Assembly: GCF_009936375.1 (NCBI RefSeq) | Contig: NZ_AP022332.1 | Span: forward strand, 1,054,001 to 1,118,000 | DNA: 64,000 nucleotides | DNA from: Methylosinus sp. C49 | Lineage (GTDB): Bacteria > Pseudomonadota > Alphaproteobacteria > Rhizobiales > Beijerinckiaceae | Direction of reading: 5' to 3' | Part shown: positions 19,200-29,392 of the stretch, piece after piece | Numbering within the stretch: position 1 is the stretch's first letter | Layout of the letters: every line of letters begins with the position of its first letter | The notes under the pieces: generated by a model | Database searches by the model: none | The model's input: the letters and a program-made list of their open reading frames with translations, nothing else | What the model was told of the DNA's origin: nothing | Position numbers and translations under genes: made by a program

Positions 19200-19750
19200 G
19201 GCGTCGGCTCGGCGCCGCGCTCGGCCTCGCCTTTCTCGTCGCCTCGTCCGCCGCTGCAGAGACGGTTCCCGAACCGGAGGGCTATCGCCTCTCCGATTTT
19301 CGCGCCGCCGTGCCCGCCACACTGCGCGGCGCCCGCGTGATCGACACGCAGCAGGCCTTCGCCCTGTGGCGTGACAAAGCCGCTGTCTTCATCGATGTGC
19401 TGCCGCGCCCGCCCAGGCCCGCCGGCCTGCCGCCCGGCGCGGTGTGGCGCGACAAGCCGCGTTTCGACATTCCGGGCAGCGTCTGGCTTCCCGAGACCGG
19501 CTATGGCGAATTGCCGGAGGCCTCGCTCCGCTACTTCGAAAGCGGCCTTGCGCGCGTGACCGTGAAAGACAAGAGTCGCCCGCTGGTCTTCTACTGTCTC
19601 GCCGATTGCTGGATGTCGTGGAACGCCGCCAAGCGCGCGCTCGCGCTCGGCTATTCCGACGTGTCCTGGTTCTCGCAGGGCACGGATGGCTGGGCCGCCG
19701 CCGGCCATCCGCTGGAGCCCCGCGACGCGGAGCCGCGTGACGACCGCTGA
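19196..19750 (+). CDS. PQQ-dependent catabolism-associated CXXCW protein (rhodanese-like)
   Basis: The 184-residue protein begins MRRRLGAALGLAFLVASSAA, a signal peptide, and has a rhodanese-like core: VIDTQQAFALWRD, VFIDVLPRPPRPAGLPP, RFDIPGSVWLPETGYGEL and the name-giving CLADCW in LVFYCLADCWMSWNAAKRAL. Members accompany PQQ-dependent alcohol dehydrogenases; a redox or sulfur role is inferred from the two cysteines. It overlaps xoxJ by four bases and is the last gene of the xox unit, nearly touching the convergent DUF983 gene. Confidence 0.9.
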   Translation: MRRRLGAALGLAFLVASSAAAETVPEPEGYRLSDFRAAVPATLRGARVIDTQQAFALWRDKAAVFIDVLPRPPRPAGLPPGAVWRDKPRFDIPGSVWLPETGYGELPEASLRYFESGLARVTVKDKSRPLVFYCLADCWMSWNAAKRALALGYSDVSWFSQGTDGWAAAGHPLEPRDAEPRDDR

Positions 19751-19758
19751 GCTGCGCG

Positions 19759-20130
19759 TCAGTCCGTTTTGTTCGACAGCCGCCACACCGCCGCGATGAA
19801 GAATCCCTTGCAGAGAGGCAGCAGCAGCAGGGTGGAGACGATGGTCGCGGACAGCACCAGCGCCGCCTCTGCGCCATAGGACAGCGTTCCGCGTGTTTCC
19901 AGAAAGATCAGCAGTGGAACGATGATATGAGCGACGACGCCGATGGTGAGCCAGGCCGGCCCGTCGTCGGCGTCGACGCCGATGAAGCTCTCCGCGCAAT
20001 GCGGGCAGGCGTCCGCGCGTTTCAGATAGCCGTCGAAGAGCGCGCCATTCCCACAGCGCGGGCATTTGCGCAGGAAGCCGCGCAGCAGCGCGGTCGTCGT
20101 CGATGGCCGTGCGATCGTCGTCGGCGTCAT
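19759..20130 (-). CDS. DUF983 family membrane protein
   Basis: The 123-residue protein has an N-terminal zinc-ribbon-like KCPRCGNGALFDGYLKRADACPHC with two CxxC pairs, then two membrane segments (LTIGVVAHIIVPLLIFLE and ALVLSATIVSTLLLLPLCKGFFIA). This is the DUF983 layout; the function is not known, though related genes often lie near respiratory oxidases. It is four bases downstream of the Uma2 gene, so the two are probably cotranscribed. Confidence 0.88.
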   Translation of the reverse strand: MTPTTIARPSTTTALLRGFLRKCPRCGNGALFDGYLKRADACPHCAESFIGVDADDGPAWLTIGVVAHIIVPLLIFLETRGTLSYGAEAALVLSATIVSTLLLLPLCKGFFIAAVWRLSNKTD

Positions 20131-20134
20131 GGGA

Positions 20135-20752
20135 TCACTGCTTTTCCGCCCCGGGCGTCACGCCGAGCTCGGCGAGGCTGAAGGAGAGCTCGGGCGCGAG
20201 CATGGGCTCGAGGCGCGCCGCGCCGGCGAGCTCGACGATTTCGGCATAGCCCGCAGCGCCCAGCCGGCGATGAACGAAGGTCACGGCCCGTACGGCGTCG
20301 ACGACCCAGACCTCGCGCACGCCGAAAGCCGCATAGACGCCGATCTTGCGACCCTTGTCATAGGCGAGGCTCGAATCGGCGATCTCGATCGCCAGCAGCA
20401 CCGCCGGCCCATCGAGGGCGGCGAGCGGCAGATCGCGCGGAAAAACGCAGAAATCCGGCTCGACGAAAGTGCGCGCGTCGAGGCGCAGCGTGGTCTCCGG
20501 GATAATGGTCAAATGGGCAGGCGCCGCCTTTTGGAGGAAACGATTGACTTCGCCCTTCACCCATTCGTGTCGGGCCCCCTTGGGCGACATCGGCACGACC
20601 TCCCCGCCGATCAGCTCGAACCGCTCGTCGTCATCGATGATGCCGGCGCGCAGCATCTCCTCGATTTCCGCCACGCTCCAGCAGCGCCGGGGGAGTCCCT
20701 CGGCGGCCTGAGTCTCGAGCGGAAGGCCGATCGGGCGCAGATGCGGGTTCAT
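20135..20752 (-). CDS. Uma2 family putative endonuclease
   Basis: The 205-residue protein has the Uma2 (DUF820) restriction-endonuclease-like fold: DDERFELIGGEVVPMSPKGARHEWV, VEPDFCVFPRD, AVLLAIEIADSSLAYDKGRKIGVYAAFGVREVWVVD. The D and ExK-like residues (PDFCV, IEIADSS, YDKGRK) form the PD-(D/E)XK core. Function is not established. Start ATG 20752 is preferred over an in-frame TTG at 20761. It is upstream of the DUF983 gene. Confidence 0.88.
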   Translation of the reverse strand: MNPHLRPIGLPLETQAAEGLPRRCWSVAEIEEMLRAGIIDDDERFELIGGEVVPMSPKGARHEWVKGEVNRFLQKAAPAHLTIIPETTLRLDARTFVEPDFCVFPRDLPLAALDGPAVLLAIEIADSSLAYDKGRKIGVYAAFGVREVWVVDAVRAVTFVHRRLGAAGYAEIVELAGAARLEPMLAPELSFSLAELGVTPGAEKQ

Positions 20753-20791
20753 GCGGCGCAATATAGCGCAATCCGTGCGGGATTTCGCCTT

Positions 20792-22570
20792 TCAATATTG
20801 CCCGGCGAGCGAGGCCTCCAGCAATTCCGCCTCCGCCGCCGACAGGCCGAAGAGATCATAGATCAACGCATCGATCTCCCTTTCCCGGCTCTCGATCTCG
20901 GCGGCGCGGCGCCCGGCCGCGTCGCGCTCGGCCGCTGCGACGCAATTCGCGCGCGCCAGCGCCGCGAGCCGTTCTGCGACAGGGGAGGCGAGATCGGGCA
21001 GCGGCAGCGGCTCCAAATATTGCGCTTTCAGTCGCAGTCGCCATTTGCCGCCCCGCAGCGGATTGGACACGGAATGTAGCACGAACCAGCAGAGCCGCGA
21101 ATTGAGATAGGCGAGCAGCGCGAGATCGGCGCAGGGCAGGCAGAAACAGGTCGCGTCGATGAGGCCGCCGCTATCGTCGAGCGCGAATTTCGGCCCTTGC
21201 GAAATGTCTGGAAAGACGATCTTCGGCGCCGCGAATCCAGGGCGATAGGCGAGCTGCGCCTGCTGCAGCTCGAACCATTTTTGTCGCGTGGCGCGGCGCT
21301 CCAGCCGTTCGCGCAGCGGCGCGAGCCACGCCTCCACGGCCGGATATTCGGCGATGTCGAAAGCGCCTTTCGGCGCATCGACGAGCCAGTCCTCGCTCGC
21401 CCTGCGCCAGCGGCCGATCTGCGCGCCGCGACAATAGCGCTTCACAATCTCGGCGCTGCGCGGATCGGCGGCGACGAGCGCGTCGCGCGTCGCGCCGTCG
21501 ATGACGAAAGCGTCGTTGAGCCCCGTCTTGATCCCCCAGAGCGGCGATCCATAGACCTCGCGCAGCGTCTTGCGCCCTTGCGCGATCGTGTCGCGCAGAC
21601 GCGCGAGCGCCTCCTCCTCGAAGCGCCAGAAGGCTGTCCCGAGCCGCGCCTGCGGCATGGGCCGCGCATTCTCTGCAAACTCCGCCTCGAGGTCCTTCGG
21701 CGCGCGATCCTTCAACAGCAGAAAGGAGAGATCGTCGCGCTCGGCGCTCTTCCTCAGCGTCACGATCGCCGGATAGGTGACGACATCGTCGAAGACGCGC
21801 AAATCGCCGAAATCGACGACGCTCTCGATCATCGCATTGGCCGTGAGGAAGCGGCGCAAGCTCTCGCCGGCGCCGGTGCGAAAGAAGCTCGACGAGGAGA
21901 TGAAGCCCAGTCGTCCGCCCTCTCTCAGCAATCGCACGCCCTTCTCGAAGAAATAGGCGTAGAGATCGGCGCGCTCCGCGGCGACGGCGTAATGTTTCGC
22001 GAGATAGGGCTTCGCCGCTTTGAGATATTCCATCCGCACATAGGGCGGATTGCCGATGACGACATCGAAGCCGCCGGGCGCCGCAATATCGTCGATGAGG
22101 CTGTCGCCGGCGCGCAAATTGTCGTGAGGACGGTTTGGCTCGCCCGGCGCGGCGATCTGCTCGCATCGGCTCCAAAGCGCGCAGCGGGCGGCTTCCACCG
22201 CGCGCGCATCTATGTCCACGCCGAAGAGATTATTGGCGATCGTCTCGCGCGCCGCATCGAGCGCGATCATCGCGCCGAGCGCAATCTCCTCATAGCGTCG
22301 CGCCATCTCGTCGAAGGCCGCGTCGAGAAGCGCGCCATCGCCACAGGCGGGGTCTATGATTTTGAAGGACCGCAGAGAGTCGAGCCATGCGCGCCAGAAG
22401 GCGGGCGTCTCGCATCCGCCATGCCGCGCGAGGAGAGCGGCGCGGCGCTCGTCGAGCGACAGCGCAATGGTGCGGTAGACGAGAAAACGGGCGATGGGAG
22501 CCGGCGTGTAGACGACGCCGCGGCGCTTGCGTCCTTCGGAAAGCCGTCCTCGGGAGACTGGTTCATCCAT
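20792..22570 (-). CDS. Eco57I-type adenine-specific DNA methylase
   Basis: The 592-residue protein has N6-adenine methylase motifs: KIIDPACGDGALLDAAF (SAM site), LFGVDIDARAVEAARCALW, and the catalytic VVIGNPPYVRMEYLKA. The C-terminal half resembles a TaqI-like target-recognition domain with LNSRLCWFVLHSVSNPLRGGKWRLRLKAQYLEPLPLP. It would methylate adenine at a specific site. No partner nuclease gene and no N-terminal nuclease domain are seen, so it may be solitary. The MDEP start at 22570 is the furthest upstream in-frame ATG. GC content matches the host. Confidence 0.88.
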   Translation of the reverse strand: MDEPVSRGRLSEGRKRRGVVYTPAPIARFLVYRTIALSLDERRAALLARHGGCETPAFWRAWLDSLRSFKIIDPACGDGALLDAAFDEMARRYEEIALGAMIALDAARETIANNLFGVDIDARAVEAARCALWSRCEQIAAPGEPNRPHDNLRAGDSLIDDIAAPGGFDVVIGNPPYVRMEYLKAAKPYLAKHYAVAAERADLYAYFFEKGVRLLREGGRLGFISSSSFFRTGAGESLRRFLTANAMIESVVDFGDLRVFDDVVTYPAIVTLRKSAERDDLSFLLLKDRAPKDLEAEFAENARPMPQARLGTAFWRFEEEALARLRDTIAQGRKTLREVYGSPLWGIKTGLNDAFVIDGATRDALVAADPRSAEIVKRYCRGAQIGRWRRASEDWLVDAPKGAFDIAEYPAVEAWLAPLRERLERRATRQKWFELQQAQLAYRPGFAAPKIVFPDISQGPKFALDDSGGLIDATCFCLPCADLALLAYLNSRLCWFVLHSVSNPLRGGKWRLRLKAQYLEPLPLPDLASPVAERLAALARANCVAAAERDAAGRRAAEIESREREIDALIYDLFGLSAAEAELLEASLAGQY

Positions 22571-22613
22571 GAATGCGAATGCGCCGACTGTTGTCGCTTA
22601 CAGCGGCGACGGA

Positions 22614-22895
22614 TTACTCCGCCGCGAGCGGTCCCGACAATTCGCCGACGGCTTCCATTTCCATCCGCAGCCAATCCGGGCACATATCGTAGCCGTTCGG
22701 CCATGTCGGCGCGCCGTTTTCGAGCCGGACCTTCGCAAAAAATTCGGGATCACGAAACGGAATCGCCATCGGTCCTTCCTCCCGAAGGAGCGAGGAGCAG
22801 TCGTGAAGGCCCGAGGCGCCGTCCTGGAAACGGACGGCGATGCAGTAATGGCCGACTGCCGCGATCTGAACGACCTTATTCAGCATCGAGCCCAT
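22614..22895 (-). CDS. DUF2442 domain protein (copy 2)
   Basis: The 93-residue protein [20 protein letters not shown] has the DUF2442 pattern: RFQDGASGLHDCSSLL, MAIPFRDPEFFAKVRLENGAPTWPNGYDMCPDWLRME. The start at 22895 is chosen for GGAG seven bases upstream; ATG 22886 is an alternative. It overlaps the upstream DUF4160 gene by 20 bases. This is the second DUF4160/DUF2442 pair in the window, and it differs greatly from the first in sequence. Confidence 0.82.
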   Translation of the reverse strand: MGSMLNKVVQIAAVGHYCIAVRFQDGASGLHDCSSLLREEGPMAIPFRDPEFFAKVRLENGAPTWPNGYDMCPDWLRMEMEAVGELSGPLAAE

Positions 22896-23148
22896 CGATC
22901 TGCTCCAAAGGCAGGCCCGTCTCGCGGCGACGCCAGTTCGCCTCGAGCGCCTCTCCATTGAGTTTCGCCCACTCCCGGACGAGCCGCAAGGCCGTCGAGG
23001 GTAATTCGCCTTTCAATATATCCCCGGTTCCTATGGCGACTTGCGCTTCGTGGTCGCGATAGATCGCATGGAAATGCGGCGGAGCATGATCTTTGAGGTA
23101 CATCCGAATGGCGATGCCGTAGAACGAAGCGATCGTCGGCATCGCCAA
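22876..23148 (-). CDS. DUF4160 domain protein (copy 2)
   Basis: The 90-residue protein [20 protein letters not shown] contains the family core [31 protein letters not shown] with an HFHA motif, then [18 protein letters not shown]. It is upstream of and overlaps DUF2442. It directly follows rpoD on the same strand, with only four bases between the rpoD stop and this gene's region on the map, but rpoD lies upstream in transcription order only if a readthrough occurs. Confidence 0.83.
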   Translation of the reverse strand: MAMPTIASFYGIAIRMYLKDHAPPHFHAIYRDHEAQVAIGTGDILKGELPSTALRLVREWAKLNGEALEANWRRRETGLPLEQIDGLDAE

Positions 23149-23152
23149 TAGC

Positions 23153-25159
<2,007 letters not shown>

Positions 25160-25399
25160 TCTTCGCTCCAAGCCCCACCCCACGCCGCCTTCCCGAGCCG
25201 AAGGCTGCGCCATGCCGGGATCGTTCACTTTTCCGCTCGCCGCATTTTAACGAAAAACCACAGCGTCGACCGCATGACAAGACGGCGGACCCCGCAGAGG
25301 ACCCTACCGATTCGCCCGAGCCCACAGTCGCGGCCAGGGCTTAACTTTCGCCTAACCAAATCGGTAGAGCTTTTGCTCGTCGTCCGATCGGCTTGTCGG
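25160..25399. promoter_or_regulatory. Intergenic leader between dnaG and rpoD
   Basis: These 240 bases between the dnaG stop and the rpoD start hold no gene. The position suggests at least one rpoD promoter here. No clear intrinsic terminator for dnaG was seen, so readthrough is likely. Confidence 0.4.
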
Positions 25400-27313
25400 T
25401 CAAAGGCTTCTCGCCGAACGGCCCGATTGTGAACCGAACCCGTCGAGAGCGGCTTCGGTTCCATCGAGCGCGTTCAATTGCGCCTGAATATCGCTTAATC
25501 GCGCGGAGTCTTGCTCGTTGGGCGCGATCGCCAACCTCGCCTCGATTTTCCGCAGCTCTTTATCTAATGCGCGCACGCGATGTTGCAAGACGAGAGCTTG
25601 GCGCAGGCTTTCGGCGGCGTCGGCCGGGGCCGCCTCGGCGCGCACGCTCCACAGCGTCGCATGGGCGCCCATTCCAGTCAATTTCTCGCAAAATGCTTCT
25701 AGCCCGGCGGCGGCGGCGGCGCGAGCGAATTCTTCGCGGCCGGCGGCCCCGTCGGCGAGGCTCCGCACCAGCACGGCGCGCAGCCTCTCGCCGTCCGCCG
25801 AGGCGAAATCGAGCGCCGTCACCGCCTCGAGATGGGCGGCCAGCAGCTCCGGGTGATTCAAGAGAATCAGCAAAATGAGCGCCTCGCGCGGCGCGATGGC
25901 CGGCGTCGTGCCACGATAGAGCGGGGAATTGGCGAGGGCCGCGCCTATGGTCAGCGGACCGCGCGTGGGCTCGAGATCACGGCGAAAGCGCTGCGGTCCG
26001 CCCGGACGGCGGGCCTCCGGCCGGCGCTGAAATTGGCCGCGCGTGCGGCCGAACAGCGAATCGCAGCGGTCGGAAAATTCTTTCTGATAATGCCGGCGCA
26101 AAGTCTCGTCGGCGATGGCGCGGCCGAGCTCGGCGAGGCGGCGCTCGAGCGCGGCGCGCCGCTCGGGCGTGTCGAGCGGGACGCCCTCCGTCTCCCGCGC
26201 CCATATCAGATCGACCAGCGGGCGCGCCGCCGCCACGGCCGCGGCCAAGGCGGAAGGGCCGGCGGCGCGCAAGAGCTCGTCCGGATCCTGCCCGTCCGGC
26301 AGCAGCACGAAGCGCAGGCTGCGGCCGGGGCCGATCAGCGGCAGAGCCGTGTCGATCGCGCGAAAGGCGGCGGCGCGGCCGGCCTTGTCGCCGTCGAAGC
26401 AGAGAATGGGCTCCTCGGCGTGGTTCCACAGCAGGCCGCATTGCTCGGCCGTCAGCGCCGTGCCCAGCGGCGCCACCGTCTGCGGAAAGCCGGCCGCGGT
26501 CATGGCGATGACGTCGACATAGCCCTCGACGGCGATGATGTTTCCCGCCTCATGCGCCGCCTTGCGGGCGTTATGCAGATTGTAGAGCGTCGCGCCCTTG
26601 TGGAAGAGCGGCGTCTCCGGCGAGTTGAGATATTTGGCCTTGGCGTCCTTCTCCATCGCCCGCCCGCCAAAGGCGATGACGCGGCCGGAGCGGTCCGCGA
26701 TCGGAAACATGATCCGATTGCGGAAACGGTCGTAGGGGACGGCGATGTCCTCGCCATGGATGAGCAGGCCGGCCTCGATCATCGTTTCGACGCTCGCGCC
26801 CTTGCCGGCGAGATGGTCGCGCAATGTGAAGCGATCTTGCGGCCCGAAGCCCAGACGAAACTGCGCCTGCTCCTTTTCCCCGAGCTCGCGGCGGGCGAGA
26901 TAGGCGCGCGCCTCGGCGCCGGCCGGGCCGCGCAGCTGCTTCTCGAAGAATTGCGCCGCCCATTCCAGCACCTCGGTCAGAGAGCCGCGGCGCTGCTCCG
27001 CCTCCTGCGCCTCTTTGGTCTCCACCGGCATGGGCAGGCCGGCCATGCCGGCGAGCCGCTCGACCGCCTCGGGGAAGGTGAGGCCCTCGGTCTCCATCAG
27101 AAAGGTGAAGCCGTCGCCATGCTTGCCGGAGGAGAAGTCCTTGTAGAAGCCCTTCTGGTCATTGACATAGAAGGAGGGCGTCTTCTCCGCCTGAAAGGGG
27201 GAAAGCCCGCGCCACTCGCGCCCCTCCTTCTTGAGCTTGACCTTCTTCGACACCACTGCCGAGACCGGCACGCGGGCGCGAATTTCATCGAGGAAGGAGG
27301 GAGGGTATCGCAT
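25400..27313 (-). CDS. dnaG: DNA primase DnaG
   Basis: The 637-residue protein starts MRYPPSFLDEIRARVPVSAV. The N-terminal region corresponds to the CHC2 zinc-ribbon, but the ligands are replaced (LSPFQAEKTPSF and KDFSSGKHGDGF where Cys/His normally stand). The TOPRIM core is intact: GNIIAVEGYVDVIAM, PLGTALTAEQ and PILCFDGDKAGRAA. The C-terminal part is the DnaB-interacting region. Primase makes RNA primers for replication. Loss of zinc ligands is known in alphaproteobacterial DnaG. rpoD lies downstream. Confidence 0.97.
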   Translation of the reverse strand: MRYPPSFLDEIRARVPVSAVVSKKVKLKKEGREWRGLSPFQAEKTPSFYVNDQKGFYKDFSSGKHGDGFTFLMETEGLTFPEAVERLAGMAGLPMPVETKEAQEAEQRRGSLTEVLEWAAQFFEKQLRGPAGAEARAYLARRELGEKEQAQFRLGFGPQDRFTLRDHLAGKGASVETMIEAGLLIHGEDIAVPYDRFRNRIMFPIADRSGRVIAFGGRAMEKDAKAKYLNSPETPLFHKGATLYNLHNARKAAHEAGNIIAVEGYVDVIAMTAAGFPQTVAPLGTALTAEQCGLLWNHAEEPILCFDGDKAGRAAAFRAIDTALPLIGPGRSLRFVLLPDGQDPDELLRAAGPSALAAAVAAARPLVDLIWARETEGVPLDTPERRAALERRLAELGRAIADETLRRHYQKEFSDRCDSLFGRTRGQFQRRPEARRPGGPQRFRRDLEPTRGPLTIGAALANSPLYRGTTPAIAPREALILLILLNHPELLAAHLEAVTALDFASADGERLRAVLVRSLADGAAGREEFARAAAAAGLEAFCEKLTGMGAHATLWSVRAEAAPADAAESLRQALVLQHRVRALDKELRKIEARLAIAPNEQDSARLSDIQAQLNALDGTEAALDGFGSQSGRSARSL

Positions 27314-27418
27314 TGGCTCTCGTGACTTTGCCTTCAGCTATCACGGTCGCCGCCGGAAACGAGGAGAAACCGCGAAATATCCACCCAAAACACATTTCGT
27401 GACGACCGGAGCTTGATG

Positions 27419-27481
27419 TTGGCATTTGTATATACGATTATATATATCTTGCTATGAAACGCGGCACGGATATGTGCGAGG
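27419..27481 (+). promoter_or_regulatory. Promoter and likely autoregulatory site of brnTA
   Basis: A TTGGCA box at 27419-27424 and TATATA at 27441-27446, 16 bases apart, form a good promoter in a locally AT-rich stretch. The spacer holds a TATATAC/TATATAT dyad. In characterised brnTA systems the BrnT-BrnA complex represses its own promoter through an inverted repeat in this position, so that role is inferred. Confidence 0.55.
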
Positions 27482-27772
27482 ATGGACGCCTTTTTCGGAG
27501 ATTTCGAGTGGGATTCGCGCAAGAGTGAGGCAAATCTAGAAAAGCACGGGATATCCTTCATGGACGTGCTCGAGCTATTCGAGGCGCCCTATGTGACGAT
27601 TTCATCCGATCGCCCGACCGAGGTGCGGTGGTTGGCTGTCGGTGAGGTTGCAGGACGAGTGGTCGCGGTCGTGTACACCGAGAGGAGCGGCCGAAAGCGG
27701 TTGATTTCGGCGAGAATGGCAAGGAGCTATGAGCGAGAAGCGTACTACGCGCATATCGGCGAAGCGCGATGA
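27482..27772 (+). CDS. brnT: BrnT family toxin
   Basis: The 96-residue RelE-fold ribonuclease toxin contains the family motif FEWDSRKSEANLEKHGISFMDVLELFE, then RWLAVGEVAGRVVAVVYTERSGRKRLISARMARSYERE. The K, H and R residues in these segments correspond to the RNase site. It is expected to cleave mRNA when unbound. It precedes and overlaps brnA by 44 bases, the standard toxin-first order. The gene lies between dnaG and a DUF2235 gene, in lower-GC DNA. Confidence 0.93.
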   Translation: MDAFFGDFEWDSRKSEANLEKHGISFMDVLELFEAPYVTISSDRPTEVRWLAVGEVAGRVVAVVYTERSGRKRLISARMARSYEREAYYAHIGEAR

Positions 27773-28034
27773 CAGAGATGTCGGAGCGCGGTCGTTTCCT
27801 TTGCCGGAAAAATCGGACGCCGAAATCGATGTGGCGATCGCGAGCGATCCCGATTGGGCGGAATTCGAGCCGATCGACTGGAGCAAGGCCGAGGTCGTCG
27901 TTCCGCCGAAAAAGCAGGCGATCTCCATCCGGCTGGACCAGGACCTCATCGACTTCTTCAAGAAGGAAGGTCCTGGCTATCAGCGGCGCATCAACGCCGT
28001 CCTGCGCGGCTATGTGAGAGAGCGGCGGCGCTGA
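27729..28034 (+). CDS. brnA: BrnA family antitoxin
   Basis: The 101-residue protein has the BrnA pattern: acidic middle (DAEIDVAIASDPDWAEFEPIDWSKAEVVVPPKKQ) that wraps the toxin, and a C-terminal ribbon-helix-helix KQAISIRLDQDLIDFFKKEGPGYQRRINAVLRGYV for DNA binding. It would neutralise BrnT and repress the operon. The start overlaps brnT. Confidence 0.93.
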   Translation: MSEKRTTRISAKRDDRDVGARSFPLPEKSDAEIDVAIASDPDWAEFEPIDWSKAEVVVPPKKQAISIRLDQDLIDFFKKEGPGYQRRINAVLRGYVRERRR

Positions 28035-28040
28035 GCCTCC

Positions 28041-29234
28041 TCACGCCGGCTCGCGCACTTTCTCCTCCTCCGGCTCCTTCACGCTGGGGAGAGCGGCCAG
28101 CTGCTTCGGCCGATAGGCGGGGTCGATCTCCGCTTTCTCTCGCACGGGGGCGAAATCCTCGCTGGAATCGATGGGGCGAATGTAATCGCCGCTCCAGGTC
28201 ACAAATTTGGCGAGGCGCTGATCGTCGAGCGGATAGACGGAGGGCAGGCCGAGCGTCGCCGGCAGCTTCACGAGCAGCACGGTCGCCAGACGATAGAGGA
28301 ATGTCTGGCTGTTCTGAATCTTCTCGGCCGGATTGGGGCCGAAGGGCCGGGTGAAGGAGAGCTTCACATTGGCGAAGTTCAAAAGCTTCAGGCCATTCTC
28401 CGCGGCGCGCTCGGCCATCCACACCAGCGCATAGTCGGAGAGGCCGTGCTCCTCATAGCCGCCGCCGACATTGGAGTGCACGCCCGGAAACCAGCGCTCG
28501 GTGTAGAAGGGAAAGCCGCGCTCGGCGATGTTTTTCGCATTGCGCTCCCGATGATAGTCGGTGAGCGCGATCGGCGTCGGCCGGAAGGGCCAGCGACGCT
28601 CGTCCGCCGCCAGCGCGTGATAGGCGGAATCGACGCTCGTGCTCAGCGTCACATCGTGAAAGCTCGTGTGGAAGAATTTGTCGATGAGCCGGCCGAGAAT
28701 TTCGCCATAGGGCGCGCCGAGCGCGCCGACCGTGTCCCACACGCCGAGGAATTTGATCTTGGTCGGATAGGGATGGCAATTCTCGGCGCGGAATGTCTGC
28801 GCGGAGGCGCCGCCCGGGCGCCACTCCGCGGCCCTGTCCTTGTAATGGTCATAGGCGATGGAGACGAGCGGCAGATTCCAGCGCTTCAGCACGCCGAGAT
28901 TGTGAATGAGCCCGGCGATGCTGCGCGCCGTATAGGCGCCGCGGCTGAAGCCGAAGAGATAGATGTCGTCGCCCGGCTCGTAATTGCTGACGATGAAGGC
29001 GTAGGCGTCCTTGATATTGTCGGAGATGCCGAAGCCGAATGCGCCGCCGATGACCTTCTCGTCTTTGCGCGTGCCGACTCCGGCGATGTAATGGGTGAGC
29101 TGCGGATTGTCGTCGGCGTCGAGAAAATCAGTGGCCTGCAGCATTCGCACGACATTGGTGCCGCGCTTGGTCGGCTCGTTCCACGTGCCGTCGCAAAAGA
29201 TCACGAGCTTCTTGTTGGGCTTGGTCGCGGTCAT
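28041..29234 (-). CDS. DUF2235 alpha/beta-hydrolase (Tle-like phospholipase family)
   Basis: The 397-residue protein has KLVIFCDGTWNEPTKRGTNVVRML and the nucleophile elbow DIYLFGFSRGAYTARSIAGLIH (GFSRGA), which place it in DUF2235. Some members are type VI secretion phospholipase effectors; many are not. No secretion gene lies nearby, so a general esterase role is just as likely. It has no signal peptide. It is convergent with brnA, with a six-base gap. Confidence 0.88.
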   Translation of the reverse strand: MTATKPNKKLVIFCDGTWNEPTKRGTNVVRMLQATDFLDADDNPQLTHYIAGVGTRKDEKVIGGAFGFGISDNIKDAYAFIVSNYEPGDDIYLFGFSRGAYTARSIAGLIHNLGVLKRWNLPLVSIAYDHYKDRAAEWRPGGASAQTFRAENCHPYPTKIKFLGVWDTVGALGAPYGEILGRLIDKFFHTSFHDVTLSTSVDSAYHALAADERRWPFRPTPIALTDYHRERNAKNIAERGFPFYTERWFPGVHSNVGGGYEEHGLSDYALVWMAERAAENGLKLLNFANVKLSFTRPFGPNPAEKIQNSQTFLYRLATVLLVKLPATLGLPSVYPLDDQRLAKFVTWSGDYIRPIDSSEDFAPVREKAEIDPAYRPKQLAALPSVKEPEEEKVREPA

Positions 29235-29392
29235 AATCGTCTCTTTCGCAAAGAGTTCGGCGCCGTCGAAAAAATCACGCGCCGCAGAAAGGAATCGCCG
29301 TGGCGCGCAAAAAGCCGCCCAGCGAAACGCTCAGCCTAGCCGAGCTTTCCGCGGGGCGCCAGATCGGTGCGCGAAACTGATGCGACCAGAGC

